From Niabella yanshanensis (GTDB lineage Bacteria > Bacteroidota > Bacteroidia > Chitinophagales > Chitinophagaceae), in contig NZ_CP139960.1 in the NCBI RefSeq assembly GCF_034424215.1, positions 2,232,001 to 2,296,000 of the forward strand: a stretch of DNA of 64,000 nucleotides, in the 5' to 3' direction. A program made the translations under genes and the position numbers. Of this stretch, positions 10,025 through 17,888 are shown one piece after another (within the stretch, counting starts at the first letter, position 1; the number at the start of each line of letters is the position of its first letter). The notes under the pieces are model-generated. The model saw nothing but the letters and a program-made list of their open reading frames with translations, was not told the origin of the DNA and did no database searches.

Positions 10025-11323
10025 TTATTCTCCCTGCAAAAACGATTTTAATGCATCAAAGGAAGCATTAATTTCTATAGACACTTTGTTTTGCGTCATC
10101 ATTTCTTCCAAAACGGCTGGTACGGCTACCTTTTCTCCAGTGGCAGCTTCTACCGCTTCCGGGAATTTTACGGGGTGTGCCGTTTCCAATATGAAGCCCC
10201 TTTCACCAGGATGCTGATCCAGGTATTTTTCCAGCGCAAGGTAAGCGACTGCGCCATGCGGATCTAAAGTGTAACCCGATTCATTATATACTTTCGTAAT
10301 GGTTGCAACGGTATCGGCATCGCTAATGGTATCTGCAGATAAACTGGTTTTAAGATCGGGAAATTGCTGACGAAACAATTCGATGATCCTTACAAAGTTG
10401 CTGGGATTACCTACGTCCATTGCATTGGATAAAGTAGCTGTAGCTTCTTTGGGCTTTAGTTCCTGTGTTTGTAAATAATGTGATACGATATCGTTCACAT
10501 TACAAGCAGCTATAAAATGCCCGAGCGGCAGGCCCGTTACTTTTGCCAGCAATCCTGCGCAGATATTTCCAAAGTTGCCGCTGGGTACGCATACTACCGG
10601 ATTTTGTTCTTTTTGTTTCCATTGTTTGTAAGCCAGAAAATAATAGACCTGTTGCGGTAACCACCGTGCCACATTAATGGAATTGGCTGAAGTAAGGAAT
10701 TTCTGTTGATTGATATCCGCATCCGCAAATGCTTGTTTTACCATTTTCTGGCAATCGTCAAATGTGCCGTCCACCTCCAACGCTGTAATATTTTTTCCTA
10801 AAGTGGTCAGTTGTTTTTCCTGTACCGGACTTACTCTGCCCTTGGGGTACAGGATCACAACGTTTACATTTTTTACGCCATAAAAGCCATTCGCCACAGC
10901 GCCACCGGTATCGCCCGATGTGGCAACCAGCACCGTTACTTCTCTGTCTTCATTCTTTAAAAAATGCCCCAGGCAACGACTCATAAAACGAGCCCCTACG
11001 TCTTTAAACGCCAGTGTAGGGCCATGAAACAATTCAAGTGAAGAGATACTCCCCGCAACAGGTTGTAATGGTATCGGGAAATTAACGGTTTCTTCTACGA
11101 TGCTATATAGTTCTTCGTCATTTAAAGAACCGGCAACGTATGGTTTCAGCACTTCAAAAGCAATATCAATATCTGTCATAGACTCTATACCATCTAGTAA
11201 TTGACGGTCGACTACAGGCAAATATTCGGGATAATACAAGCCTTTGTCCGGTGCCTGTCCTAATATAGTGGCTTCCTTGAAAGATACTTTTGGAGATTGA
11301 TGATTAAGACTATAGTAATTCAT
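10025..11323 (-). CDS. thrC: Threonine synthase
   Basis: The 432-residue PLP enzyme converts O-phospho-L-homoserine to threonine. FHGPTLAFKDVGARF contains the PLP-binding Lys. SGDTGGAVANGF is the phosphate-binding loop, and VPSGNFGNICAG is a second conserved block. The length matches the E. coli-type enzyme (428 aa). It is the last gene of the threonine operon but is separated from thrB by an IS3-family element, so its expression may depend on readthrough from the IS or on a promoter in the repeat-rich leader. Confidence 0.96.
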   Translation of the reverse strand: MNYYSLNHQSPKVSFKEATILGQAPDKGLYYPEYLPVVDRQLLDGIESMTDIDIAFEVLKPYVAGSLNDEELYSIVEETVNFPIPLQPVAGSISSLELFHGPTLAFKDVGARFMSRCLGHFLKNEDREVTVLVATSGDTGGAVANGFYGVKNVNVVILYPKGRVSPVQEKQLTTLGKNITALEVDGTFDDCQKMVKQAFADADINQQKFLTSANSINVARWLPQQVYYFLAYKQWKQKEQNPVVCVPSGNFGNICAGLLAKVTGLPLGHFIAACNVNDIVSHYLQTQELKPKEATATLSNAMDVGNPSNFVRIIELFRQQFPDLKTSLSADTISDADTVATITKVYNESGYTLDPHGAVAYLALEKYLDQHPGERGFILETAHPVKFPEAVEAATGEKVAVPAVLEEMMTQNKVSIEINASFDALKSFLQGE

Positions 11324-11431
11324 GATGCTGGATAATAGATATTGGATGTTTTGATGCTAGATGCCTGATACTGGATGCTTGTTTTTTGATATTGGATTTG
11401 ATGCAGGATAATTCATCTTCCCTACTTCCTA
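11324..11431. repeat. Degenerate tandem GATGCTGGAT/GATATTGGAT repeats upstream of thrC
   Basis: About 90 bp between the thrC start and the IS consist of imperfect copies of a 10-12 bp unit (gatgctggat, agatattggat, gatgctagat, gatactggat, gatattggat, gatgcaggat). On the other side of the IS a similar low-complexity tract of ctattcact repeats (12810-12840) leads into thrB. The two tracts were one continuous spacer before the insertion. Confidence 0.6.
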
Positions 11432-11558
11432 TGTCATGTCCTGAAAAAAGTGGACATTTTTCTTGTTAATAATATTGTTTCAAATTTCATTATTTAATAA
11501 AAGTTAACCTTAGAATTACACCGCCCGCGCGGCGAGCGCATCTTCCTGGTTTGACATA

Positions 11559-12395
11559 CTATGCTGCATTGTGTAACTGTATAGGTATTCTTAAATTTAA
11601 AGACCAATGGGGACGGCGGTAATTATAAGTATATATGGCCTCTTTCACTGCTTTAAATGCTTCCTGCTTATCGGCAAATACACTATCTAAAAGAAATTCC
11701 TGTTTCAATATCCCATTTACCCTTTCTGCCTGTGCATTCTCGTAACAATGATTTTCTTCAGTCATGCTAATTTCCATTCCGGCCTCCTGTAGTGCTGACA
11801 CATAAGCATCACAACAATACTGGATGCCCCGATCGGAATGGTGGATCGTTCCCAGCGTCGAAGGATACTGCCGGATACTCATCTCAAGAGCTTTTAGTGC
11901 TCCAGCAATACCCAAACTCTCACTCAAATGCCAGCCGGTGATCTTTCGAGACCAGGCATCTGTTTGCAAAAACAGGTATACAAACCCGCTCGACGTCCTC
12001 AAATAAGTAATATCACTTACAATTACCTGGCCGGGTCCTGTAAGTAATTGATCTTTAACCTTATTGTTATACTTGCGAAAGCGATGATAAGAATCCGTTG
12101 TAGTAACATACCTCCTTCTTCTTTTTATCAGCAACTTCTGCTTGCGTAGTATATCAAAGAACTTATCGCGACCAACTCTACTGCCCGGTTTTGCCAAATC
12201 AGCTTTTAATAACGAATACAGTTTTTTACCTCCTATCATCGGCTGATAACGCCGAACCGAACCTACTAAATCTACCACTACAGCCTCTGTTAAATCCGAT
12301 TGAATAATTGTTCTCAGCGATTTATAATAACCCGAACGGCTGTAACCAAAGTACAAACACAGCCGATTTACTTTTTGCCCTTTCTCCCCACACAT
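11559..12395 (-). CDS. IS3-family transposase OrfB (DDE integrase core)
   Basis: The 278-residue protein carries an rve integrase domain with the DDE triad in SDITYLRT, HSDRGIQY and ENAQAERVNGILKQE. The N-terminal helices (FGYSRSGYYK) match the HTH_21 domain. The ATG at 12395 lies inside orfA. The same frame is open back to the A9 run at 12417-12425, consistent with production of an OrfAB fusion by -1 frameshifting rather than independent initiation. The overlap with orfA is 28 bp. Confidence 0.93.
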   Translation of the reverse strand: MCGEKGQKVNRLCLYFGYSRSGYYKSLRTIIQSDLTEAVVVDLVGSVRRYQPMIGGKKLYSLLKADLAKPGSRVGRDKFFDILRKQKLLIKRRRRYVTTTDSYHRFRKYNNKVKDQLLTGPGQVIVSDITYLRTSSGFVYLFLQTDAWSRKITGWHLSESLGIAGALKALEMSIRQYPSTLGTIHHSDRGIQYCCDAYVSALQEAGMEISMTEENHCYENAQAERVNGILKQEFLLDSVFADKQEAFKAVKEAIYTYNYRRPHWSLNLRIPIQLHNAA

Positions 12396-12760
12396 GCGGA
12401 TGACTGCTGTGCGAAATTTTTTTTTACATCTGTATCATAATGCTCATCCACTATGTCGATTAGTGTCTCCAAAGCTTGCTTCTCCAACATGCTGTCTGCC
12501 AAGGCCAGCTTCAGCTTTTTTACTTCAGCTTCCAATTCTTTTAAACGGTCTTTTTCTTCAAGCGTCTCCACTCTTAACACTTTACTTAATAAATGATGTT
12601 TACCAAATTGTCTGATCCAATTTTGAATAGTACTGCCCCCGCCGATATTATACCGCCTGCGAACAGACTCTACTGATAACCCTTTCTCCACTTCTCTGAC
12701 AACTTTTTGCTTAAAGCTAATACTATACCGAACCTGTTCTCTAATGGATATCTTCGTCAT
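12368..12760 (-). CDS. IS3-family transposase OrfA (helix-turn-helix, leucine zipper)
   Basis: The 130-residue protein starts with a helix-turn-helix (SISFKQKVVREVEKG, SVESVRRRYNIGGGSTIQNW). A heptad-rich coiled coil follows (LEEKDRLKELEAEVKKLKLA), used by IS3 OrfA for dimerisation. The C-terminal AAA AAA AAT stretch supplies the slippery A-run that leads into OrfB. It starts 49 bp inside the right end of the element. Confidence 0.93.
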   Translation of the reverse strand: MTKISIREQVRYSISFKQKVVREVEKGLSVESVRRRYNIGGGSTIQNWIRQFGKHHLLSKVLRVETLEEKDRLKELEAEVKKLKLALADSMLEKQALETLIDIVDEHYDTDVKKNFAQQSSACVGRKGKK

Positions 12761-12830
12761 CTGTCAGTTTTTTAATATAAAAACTGTCAACCTATACCAG
12801 GACAAGACACTATTCACTATTCCTTATTCA

Positions 12831-13751
12831 CTATTCACTCACCCGCTCTACCCCGTTCTTGGCAATAGTAGTAACATATACGTAGTTTTCAATACCGATA
12901 CTGTCGTATACCTTTTTCATAATGTCGCCGACCATCTGAGCCGTAGCTTCATTTTCACTCAACATAAAAATAGAAGGACCCGAACCGGAGATCCCTCCAC
13001 CGAGCGCACCCGCTTCTTTGCATTTGGCTTTTACTTCATCGAAAGCAGGAATCAGAATACTCCGAACGGGCTCTATAATTACATCCTCCAGGGAACGCCC
13101 GATTAGTCCCCGGTCATTGGTCATAAAACCCGCCACCAGGCCGGCAATATTTCCCCACTGTTTAATGGCATCTTTTAAATATACCTGCTTGCGTAATATT
13201 TGTCTTGCATCAGCCGTGCGCACTTCTATCTGCGGATGCACTACTGTTACAAATAAATCAGGACTTGCAATAGGTACTATATCCAGGGGATGTATGGAAC
13301 GGATTAATGTAATGCCTCCTAATATGCAAGGGGTAATATTATCTGCGTGTTTTACACCGGTTGCCAGTTTTTCCCCGATCATCGCAAGTTGTACCAGGTC
13401 GTCGGTCGAAAAAATGTCGCCTAACAAAATGTTAGCGCCAACTGCAGCACCCGCCGCACTTGCCGCGCTAGACCCCAGACCACTACCGGGTTTGATATGC
13501 TTTTCAATAGTAACCCTGATCCCCTTGTTAAAACCGGCCTTTTCTATTGCTGCCAATAACACTACACCCGCTACGTTCTTTTCTGGTTCGGTGGGCAGGT
13601 TAAAGGCATCACGGTTTTCTATTACTACACCCGGTTGATCTATTATTTCAAACTCCATGATATCATAAGGTGCTTTTAAAGCAAGACCCAATATATCAAA
13701 ACCACATACCAGGTTGGCAACGGTTCCCGGAGATTTTATTTTTACTTTCAT
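12831..13751 (-). CDS. thrB: Homoserine kinase
   Basis: The 306-residue GHMP kinase phosphorylates homoserine to O-phosphohomoserine. The ATP-binding loop GSGLGSSAASAAGAAVGAN is clear near residue 90, and the C-terminal GHMP motif GALGGGISGSGPSIF is present. It starts 17 bp after the thrA stop, so the two are translated from one message. Its stop lies 22 bp from the IS end. Confidence 0.96.
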   Translation of the reverse strand: MKVKIKSPGTVANLVCGFDILGLALKAPYDIMEFEIIDQPGVVIENRDAFNLPTEPEKNVAGVVLLAAIEKAGFNKGIRVTIEKHIKPGSGLGSSAASAAGAAVGANILLGDIFSTDDLVQLAMIGEKLATGVKHADNITPCILGGITLIRSIHPLDIVPIASPDLFVTVVHPQIEVRTADARQILRKQVYLKDAIKQWGNIAGLVAGFMTNDRGLIGRSLEDVIIEPVRSILIPAFDEVKAKCKEAGALGGGISGSGPSIFMLSENEATAQMVGDIMKKVYDSIGIENYVYVTTIAKNGVERVSE

Positions 13752-13768
13752 AATATACGCTTGATCTT

Positions 13769-16225
13769 TTAAATGCTGGCAGCTCTTACAATATCGGCAA
13801 ACACGCCGCTGGCGGTTACATCAGCACCCGCTCCGGCCCCCTTTACTACCAGTGGTTGTGAAGGATAACGTAGTGTATAGAACAATACTACATTATCTTT
13901 CCCGTACAAATGATAAAGGTCGTTTTCAGGAGCGATATGTTGCAGTCCTACAGAAGCCTTACCCTCGTTAAAAGTAGCTACAAATTTTAATTTACAGTTT
14001 TGAGCATCGGCTTTGTCCAGCAGCTGCTTAAAATGAGCTTCATGCCGGTGCATACAGGCATAAAAGGCTTCTACATCCCCTTCCATGCATTCTTGGGGTA
14101 AAAATCCGTTATTACCGATATCTTCCATCTGCATTTCATGACCGGCTTCACGCGCAAGAATCAATATCTTTCTCATTACGTCGGTACCGCTTAAATCCAG
14201 CCTGGGATCCGGCTCGGTATATCCCTCTTCCTGCGCCTGCCTGACCACATCCGAAAACGGCCGGCTTCCATCGTAATTATTGAATACGAAATTCAATGTC
14301 CCGCTTAATACAGCTTCCAGCTTCAGCACCTCATCGCCGCTGTACACCAGGTCATTTAAAGTGCCTATAACCGGCAATCCGGCGCCCACATTGGTTTCAA
14401 ATAAAAACTTGCAGTTAAACTCACGGGCCAGGTCTTTTAATCGCTTATAGTTCGCGTAATCAGAAGACGCTGCAATTTTATTACAAGCCACGACCGATAT
14501 GCTTTTTTGTAATAAACGGTCGTAGATAGCGGCCACATCCGGGTTAGCCGTGATATCTACAAAAACGGAATTCCGTAAGTTTTTATTAATAACATGCTCA
14601 ACAAATAAAGGCAGGGACGCTTTTTCCCCCTGTTTTAGTTCCCCTTCCCAATTGTCCAGCGCAATTCCTTTTTCATTCAACACCATGGTACGGCTGTTGC
14701 TGATACCTATTACGTTGATCTTAATTTTCAGGTGCTGTTGCAAGGAAACCAGCTGCTTTTCTATTTGTTGCAGCAATTTGGAACCAACATTACCTACTCC
14801 GGCAATAAATAAGTGCACCTGTTTAAAAGTAGTTTCGAAAAAGTCTTCGTGTAAAACATTAATTGCCTTGCGCACATCTATGGTAGAAATAACGGCGCTG
14901 ATATTTTTTTCTGAAGATCCCTGCGCAATAGCGCGTACATTGATACCATTGCGGCCCAATGCACTAAACATCTTACCGCTTACACCCGGGTGACTTCTCA
15001 TCTGCTCCCCTACCAGGGCTACAATTGAAAGATCGGTTTCAACTTTTAAAGGCTCCACTTTCTGTAATGCCAGTTCATTGGCAAAAGCCTCGTCTATAGC
15101 TTGCTTTGCGGCATCTGCTTTTCCCGCATCAATAGCCACGCATATGGAATGCTCTGAAGAGCTTTGTGTAATCAAAATAACGTTGATCTGCTCATTACTT
15201 AAGGCTTCAAATAATCTCTTGGAAAATCCCGGAATACCTATCATACCGCTTCCCTCCAGGCTTAATAAAGCCAGGCTATTGATGCTGGAAATACCACGGA
15301 TAATATTGCCGTCTGATTGAGCCGCAGAGCGCTCATTATTGAGTACCAGCGTGCCGGCATCCTCCGGGGCAAAAGTATTTTTAATCCATACAGGTATATT
15401 CCTGGTCATCACCGGTTGCAAAGTTGGAGGATAAATCACTTTGGCGCCGAAATGCGATAATTCCATTGCCTCGCCATAAGATATCTTCTCAATCACCTTG
15501 GCATTAGCCGCCAGGCGTGGGTCCGCAGTCATCATACCGCTTACATCTGTCCAGATCTCCAAAATCTCTGCATTTAATGCAGCTGCAATAATCGCAGCAG
15601 TATAATCAGATCCGCCACGACCAATTGTAGTCGTAATACCGTCTGCATTGCTGGCAATAAAACCCGGTACAATACAAAGTGATTGTTGCAGGCTGTTAAA
15701 ATAATCAACAATGTTAGCCTGTGTTGCTTCAAAATTTACCTGGGCCTGCGTATAATTGCTATTGGTAGTAATCAACTGACGGGCATCCTTCCATTGTACA
15801 TCTACCTGGTCAAAGCGAAGCTTCTCTGCAATAATTTGCGAAGACAACCACTCTCCATAACTCGCCAAACGGTCTTTGGTACGCGGTGTTATTTCGCTTA
15901 AAAGAAAAATACCATTACAGATATCTTCTATTTCGTTAATGGATGTTTTAACGAGGCTTAATAACTGGCTTTGATGCGCTACCGGTATGAGACTTTTTAC
16001 CGCATCAAAATGACGTTTCTCTATTTCAGTAATAGCCTGCTTGTAATCTTCGCTTCCCCTGGCTGCGTTATTCGCGGCCTGCAATAACATATCTGTTACG
16101 CCACCAAGCGCCGATACCACCACAACCGTTTTGTTTTTACTTACTGCCTTTTTTACGATCGCAGCTACTTTGTTTATATTCTCAGCATTGGCTACAGAAG
16201 TACCGCCAAATTTTAAAACCTGCAT
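13769..16225 (-). CDS. thrA: Bifunctional aspartokinase / homoserine dehydrogenase
   Basis: The 818-residue protein equals E. coli ThrA in length and architecture. It has an aspartokinase domain starting KFGGTSVANAENI, two central ACT domains (VALVGEQMRSHPGVSGKMF and nearby), and a C-terminal homoserine dehydrogenase with an NAD(P) fold (FIAGVGNVGSKLL) and catalytic block (EAVLSGTLNFVFN). It catalyses the first and third steps from aspartate to threonine and is expected to be threonine-sensitive through the ACT domains. It is the first gene of the thr operon, preceded by a Thr-rich leader peptide. Confidence 0.97.
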   Translation of the reverse strand: MQVLKFGGTSVANAENINKVAAIVKKAVSKNKTVVVVSALGGVTDMLLQAANNAARGSEDYKQAITEIEKRHFDAVKSLIPVAHQSQLLSLVKTSINEIEDICNGIFLLSEITPRTKDRLASYGEWLSSQIIAEKLRFDQVDVQWKDARQLITTNSNYTQAQVNFEATQANIVDYFNSLQQSLCIVPGFIASNADGITTTIGRGGSDYTAAIIAAALNAEILEIWTDVSGMMTADPRLAANAKVIEKISYGEAMELSHFGAKVIYPPTLQPVMTRNIPVWIKNTFAPEDAGTLVLNNERSAAQSDGNIIRGISSINSLALLSLEGSGMIGIPGFSKRLFEALSNEQINVILITQSSSEHSICVAIDAGKADAAKQAIDEAFANELALQKVEPLKVETDLSIVALVGEQMRSHPGVSGKMFSALGRNGINVRAIAQGSSEKNISAVISTIDVRKAINVLHEDFFETTFKQVHLFIAGVGNVGSKLLQQIEKQLVSLQQHLKIKINVIGISNSRTMVLNEKGIALDNWEGELKQGEKASLPLFVEHVINKNLRNSVFVDITANPDVAAIYDRLLQKSISVVACNKIAASSDYANYKRLKDLAREFNCKFLFETNVGAGLPVIGTLNDLVYSGDEVLKLEAVLSGTLNFVFNNYDGSRPFSDVVRQAQEEGYTEPDPRLDLSGTDVMRKILILAREAGHEMQMEDIGNNGFLPQECMEGDVEAFYACMHRHEAHFKQLLDKADAQNCKLKFVATFNEGKASVGLQHIAPENDLYHLYGKDNVVLFYTLRYPSQPLVVKGAGAGADVTASGVFADIVRAASI

Positions 16226-16300
16226 GGTTTATAACAATTAAAATATTAAGGATGATTTATCAGGAACGGCCTCATTGGCCCAGGTGGTGATATGACGAAG

Positions 16301-16353
16301 TACAACCCTTAACGGGTTGTGGTAATAGTTGTAGAGGTAGCAGTTGCTACAAC
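16301..16353 (-). promoter_or_regulatory. Threonine attenuator: mutually exclusive hairpins
   Basis: Three pairings compete. Stem A joins 16347-16353 to 16328-16334 (GTTGTAG with CTACAAC, 7 bp). Stem B joins 16314-16320 to 16302-16308 (ACAACCC with GGGTTGT, 7 bp) with the leader stop codon in its loop. An alternative joins 16328-16333 to 16301-16306 (TACAAC with GTTGTA). Stem A and the alternative cannot coexist, nor can stem B and the alternative. A ribosome stalled on the Thr codons would cover stem A. No U-run follows stem B, so termination may be Rho-dependent or the control may act at another level. A further GGCC-AATGA-GGCC hairpin lies nearer thrA. Confidence 0.65.
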
Positions 16354-16389
16354 GTAAACCTGACTGATATGTGTATAGTTGTTATACAT
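16309..16389 (-). CDS. thrL: Threonine operon leader peptide (26 residues)
   Basis: A short minus-strand frame begins ATG at 16389 and ends TAA at 16309, 83 bp before thrA. Its last 12 residues are ATATSTTITTTR: of the last 11 codons before the final Arg, 7 are Thr and 1 Ile. This closely parallels E. coli thrL, whose core is also a Thr/Ile run. The ribosome-binding region is a weak AGG four bases before ATG. The Thr codons overlap the arms of hairpins described separately. It is seen directly in sequence; attenuation is inferred. Confidence 0.85.
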   Translation of the reverse strand: MYNNYTHISQVYVVATATSTTITTTR

Positions 16390-16456
16390 GAACCTGCACA
16401 AGATAAGACAGGATTAAAATACAAACAAATATTTTTTGGTAAAGGCTTATTCCCGT

Positions 16457-17887
16457 TTAATATTTCCGGGTGCTGATCACGTTATCCGGAAGGCTGAGGT
16501 GGTTCCAGTCTTTATGAAGAGCCATTGCCGCCCCCATGGCTGTAGCCTGTGACACGGACGCTGCAAAAACTTCTGTTCGCGGATAAGCTTCAGCCAATAG
16601 CTGCATATAGGTTTCATTTTTTGCGAAGCCGCCATCAACAAATATCTTTTTCACTTTGTCATTATATACAAGATCGGTGGAGCGTTTTTGTGCAATGATC
16701 ACCTGCCTGATGAAATTAATATATGCAGCTTCGTAACTCACATAATTGGCAACATCAAAATCATTGAGATCGTTTAAAGCCGGTTCATCTTTCAACAGGC
16801 TTTTATCATAAGCTATCTTCTCAAAGTAATTAGGAACTTCAACAAAATATTCCGATAATTTTTTAATGATCTGCTCATGGGCATACCCTGCAAACAGACG
16901 CGAAGATTTCACTGTATTTCCTTCGTAAGTCATATAACAAAGGCAATCTTTTTCCAATTCCTGTTTCGTAAGCGGTGTATCATTAAAAGCATTCATACTG
17001 ATACACCAGGTCCCGGTAGAGATTAACAAAAATGGCTCATTTACATTTTGAATGTAAGGAATAAATGCTGCAGAGCTATCGTGAAGGCCAATGCCACATT
17101 TAAGCGCTTTCCCGTTGTAAATGATATCTATCGCTTTAGCTGAAGAAAATACCGGGGCCAGCTTTTTATCAATACCCTCTTTTACTACCCAATCATGATA
17201 GCCATGTTTACGGTAATCCCATAGGGCAGTATGACAACCGATGCTGGTGATATCAGAGTACTTCTCACCACTAATTAAATAGCTCAGGTATTGCGGAAAA
17301 TGCAGGGAAGTCAGAGTTTTATCAAACAGCTTTGTCTTATCGTATTTTAAGGAGTAAAGCTGCAAGCCTGAGTTCAGATTCCCCAAAGCAGGCGATGCGG
17401 TAGCAATAGCCACATCTTCTTTGGTTCCATAAGTAGCGTAAAACTGCTCTTCCGTCTTAGCGGGGTAAGGCTTAAGATAATTATATAAAGGTGTTACAGG
17501 TACATCCCTTTCATCGAGGTGGACAAAACTGGCGCCGTACGACGAAAAGTTAATGGCCCTTATATCATAAGTATTGCTATCAATATACTTGTTTAATGTA
17601 TCGAGCACCCATCTGCGCAAGGCTCTTATGTCCTCACAGGCAAATCCATCCTCATCTTCAATCTCTGCAAAGTTTACAGATACTTCTTCTACAATTTTAT
17701 AGTCTTCGTTAAACAGGAAAAACTTTTTGTTAGTTTTTCCAATATCGAATATTGCAATAACAGGAATCAAAACAATGTACAATTTAAGATTGAAGCATAT
17801 CTGAACGAACCACTCAATCAAATTTTTAAAGCTAAACAACAAATAAAACGATATTCCCCCTTTGCAGGGAAAATATCGTTTGTACAA
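16457..17887 (-). CDS. rhaB: FGGY-family carbohydrate kinase, L-rhamnulokinase
   Basis: The kinase phosphorylates L-rhamnulose in the cytosol. FDIGKTNKKFFLF is the N-terminal ATP phosphate loop, GLHDSSAAFIPY and ISTGTWCISM form the second ATPase motif, and VDGGFAKN ends the fold. The ATG at 17887 gives 476 residues, but the first 40 (hydrophobic, MYKRYFPCKG...) are not family-like and their codons form a terminator hairpin. The homologous part begins near a TTG at 17770 (IPVIAIFDIG), which would give 437 residues. I favour the later start. It is the last gene of the rha operon. Confidence 0.88.
   Translation of the reverse strand: MYKRYFPCKGGISFYLLFSFKNLIEWFVQICFNLKLYIVLIPVIAIFDIGKTNKKFFLFNEDYKIVEEVSVNFAEIEDEDGFACEDIRALRRWVLDTLNKYIDSNTYDIRAINFSSYGASFVHLDERDVPVTPLYNYLKPYPAKTEEQFYATYGTKEDVAIATASPALGNLNSGLQLYSLKYDKTKLFDKTLTSLHFPQYLSYLISGEKYSDITSIGCHTALWDYRKHGYHDWVVKEGIDKKLAPVFSSAKAIDIIYNGKALKCGIGLHDSSAAFIPYIQNVNEPFLLISTGTWCISMNAFNDTPLTKQELEKDCLCYMTYEGNTVKSSRLFAGYAHEQIIKKLSEYFVEVPNYFEKIAYDKSLLKDEPALNDLNDFDVANYVSYEAAYINFIRQVIIAQKRSTDLVYNDKVKKIFVDGGFAKNETYMQLLAEAYPRTEVFAASVSQATAMGAAMALHKDWNHLSLPDNVISTRKY
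17841..17878 (-). terminator. Hairpin with T-rich tail between rhaI and rhaB
   Basis: A 12-bp stem (17849-17860 with 17867-17878, two G-U pairs, 6-nt loop) is followed on the minus strand by TTTTATTT. It begins 11 bp after the rhaI stop. It could terminate or attenuate transcription before rhaB, or protect the 3' end of the upstream message. Confidence 0.7.
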
Positions 17888-17888
17888 T

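Larger units (their letters stand above)
11432..12809 (-). mobile_element. Intact IS3-family insertion sequence between thrB and thrC
   Basis: The element is 1378 bp. The ends are imperfect inverted repeats: the left end reads TGTCATGTCCTG and the reverse complement of the right end reads TGTCTTGTCCTG, with further matches inside (GACA, TTTT). The ends have the TG...CA form usual for IS3. A 3-bp direct repeat CTA flanks it (11429-11431 and 12810-12812). It carries overlapping orfA and orfB, both intact, joined by a probable -1 frameshift at an A9 run (12417-12425). It lies in the same orientation as the thr operon. Intact genes and target duplication suggest a recent, possibly active insertion. 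Confidence 0.9.

Noticed and set aside
13018-13638. 206-codon plus-strand frame inside thrB
   Set aside because: Antisense shadow of the certain homoserine kinase gene; composition mirrors the GHMP codons.
16226-16308. Classical Rho-independent terminator before thrA
   Set aside because: The GGCC-AATGA-GGCC and GGGTTGT stems are not followed by a T-run, so only an attenuator of unknown termination type is claimed.
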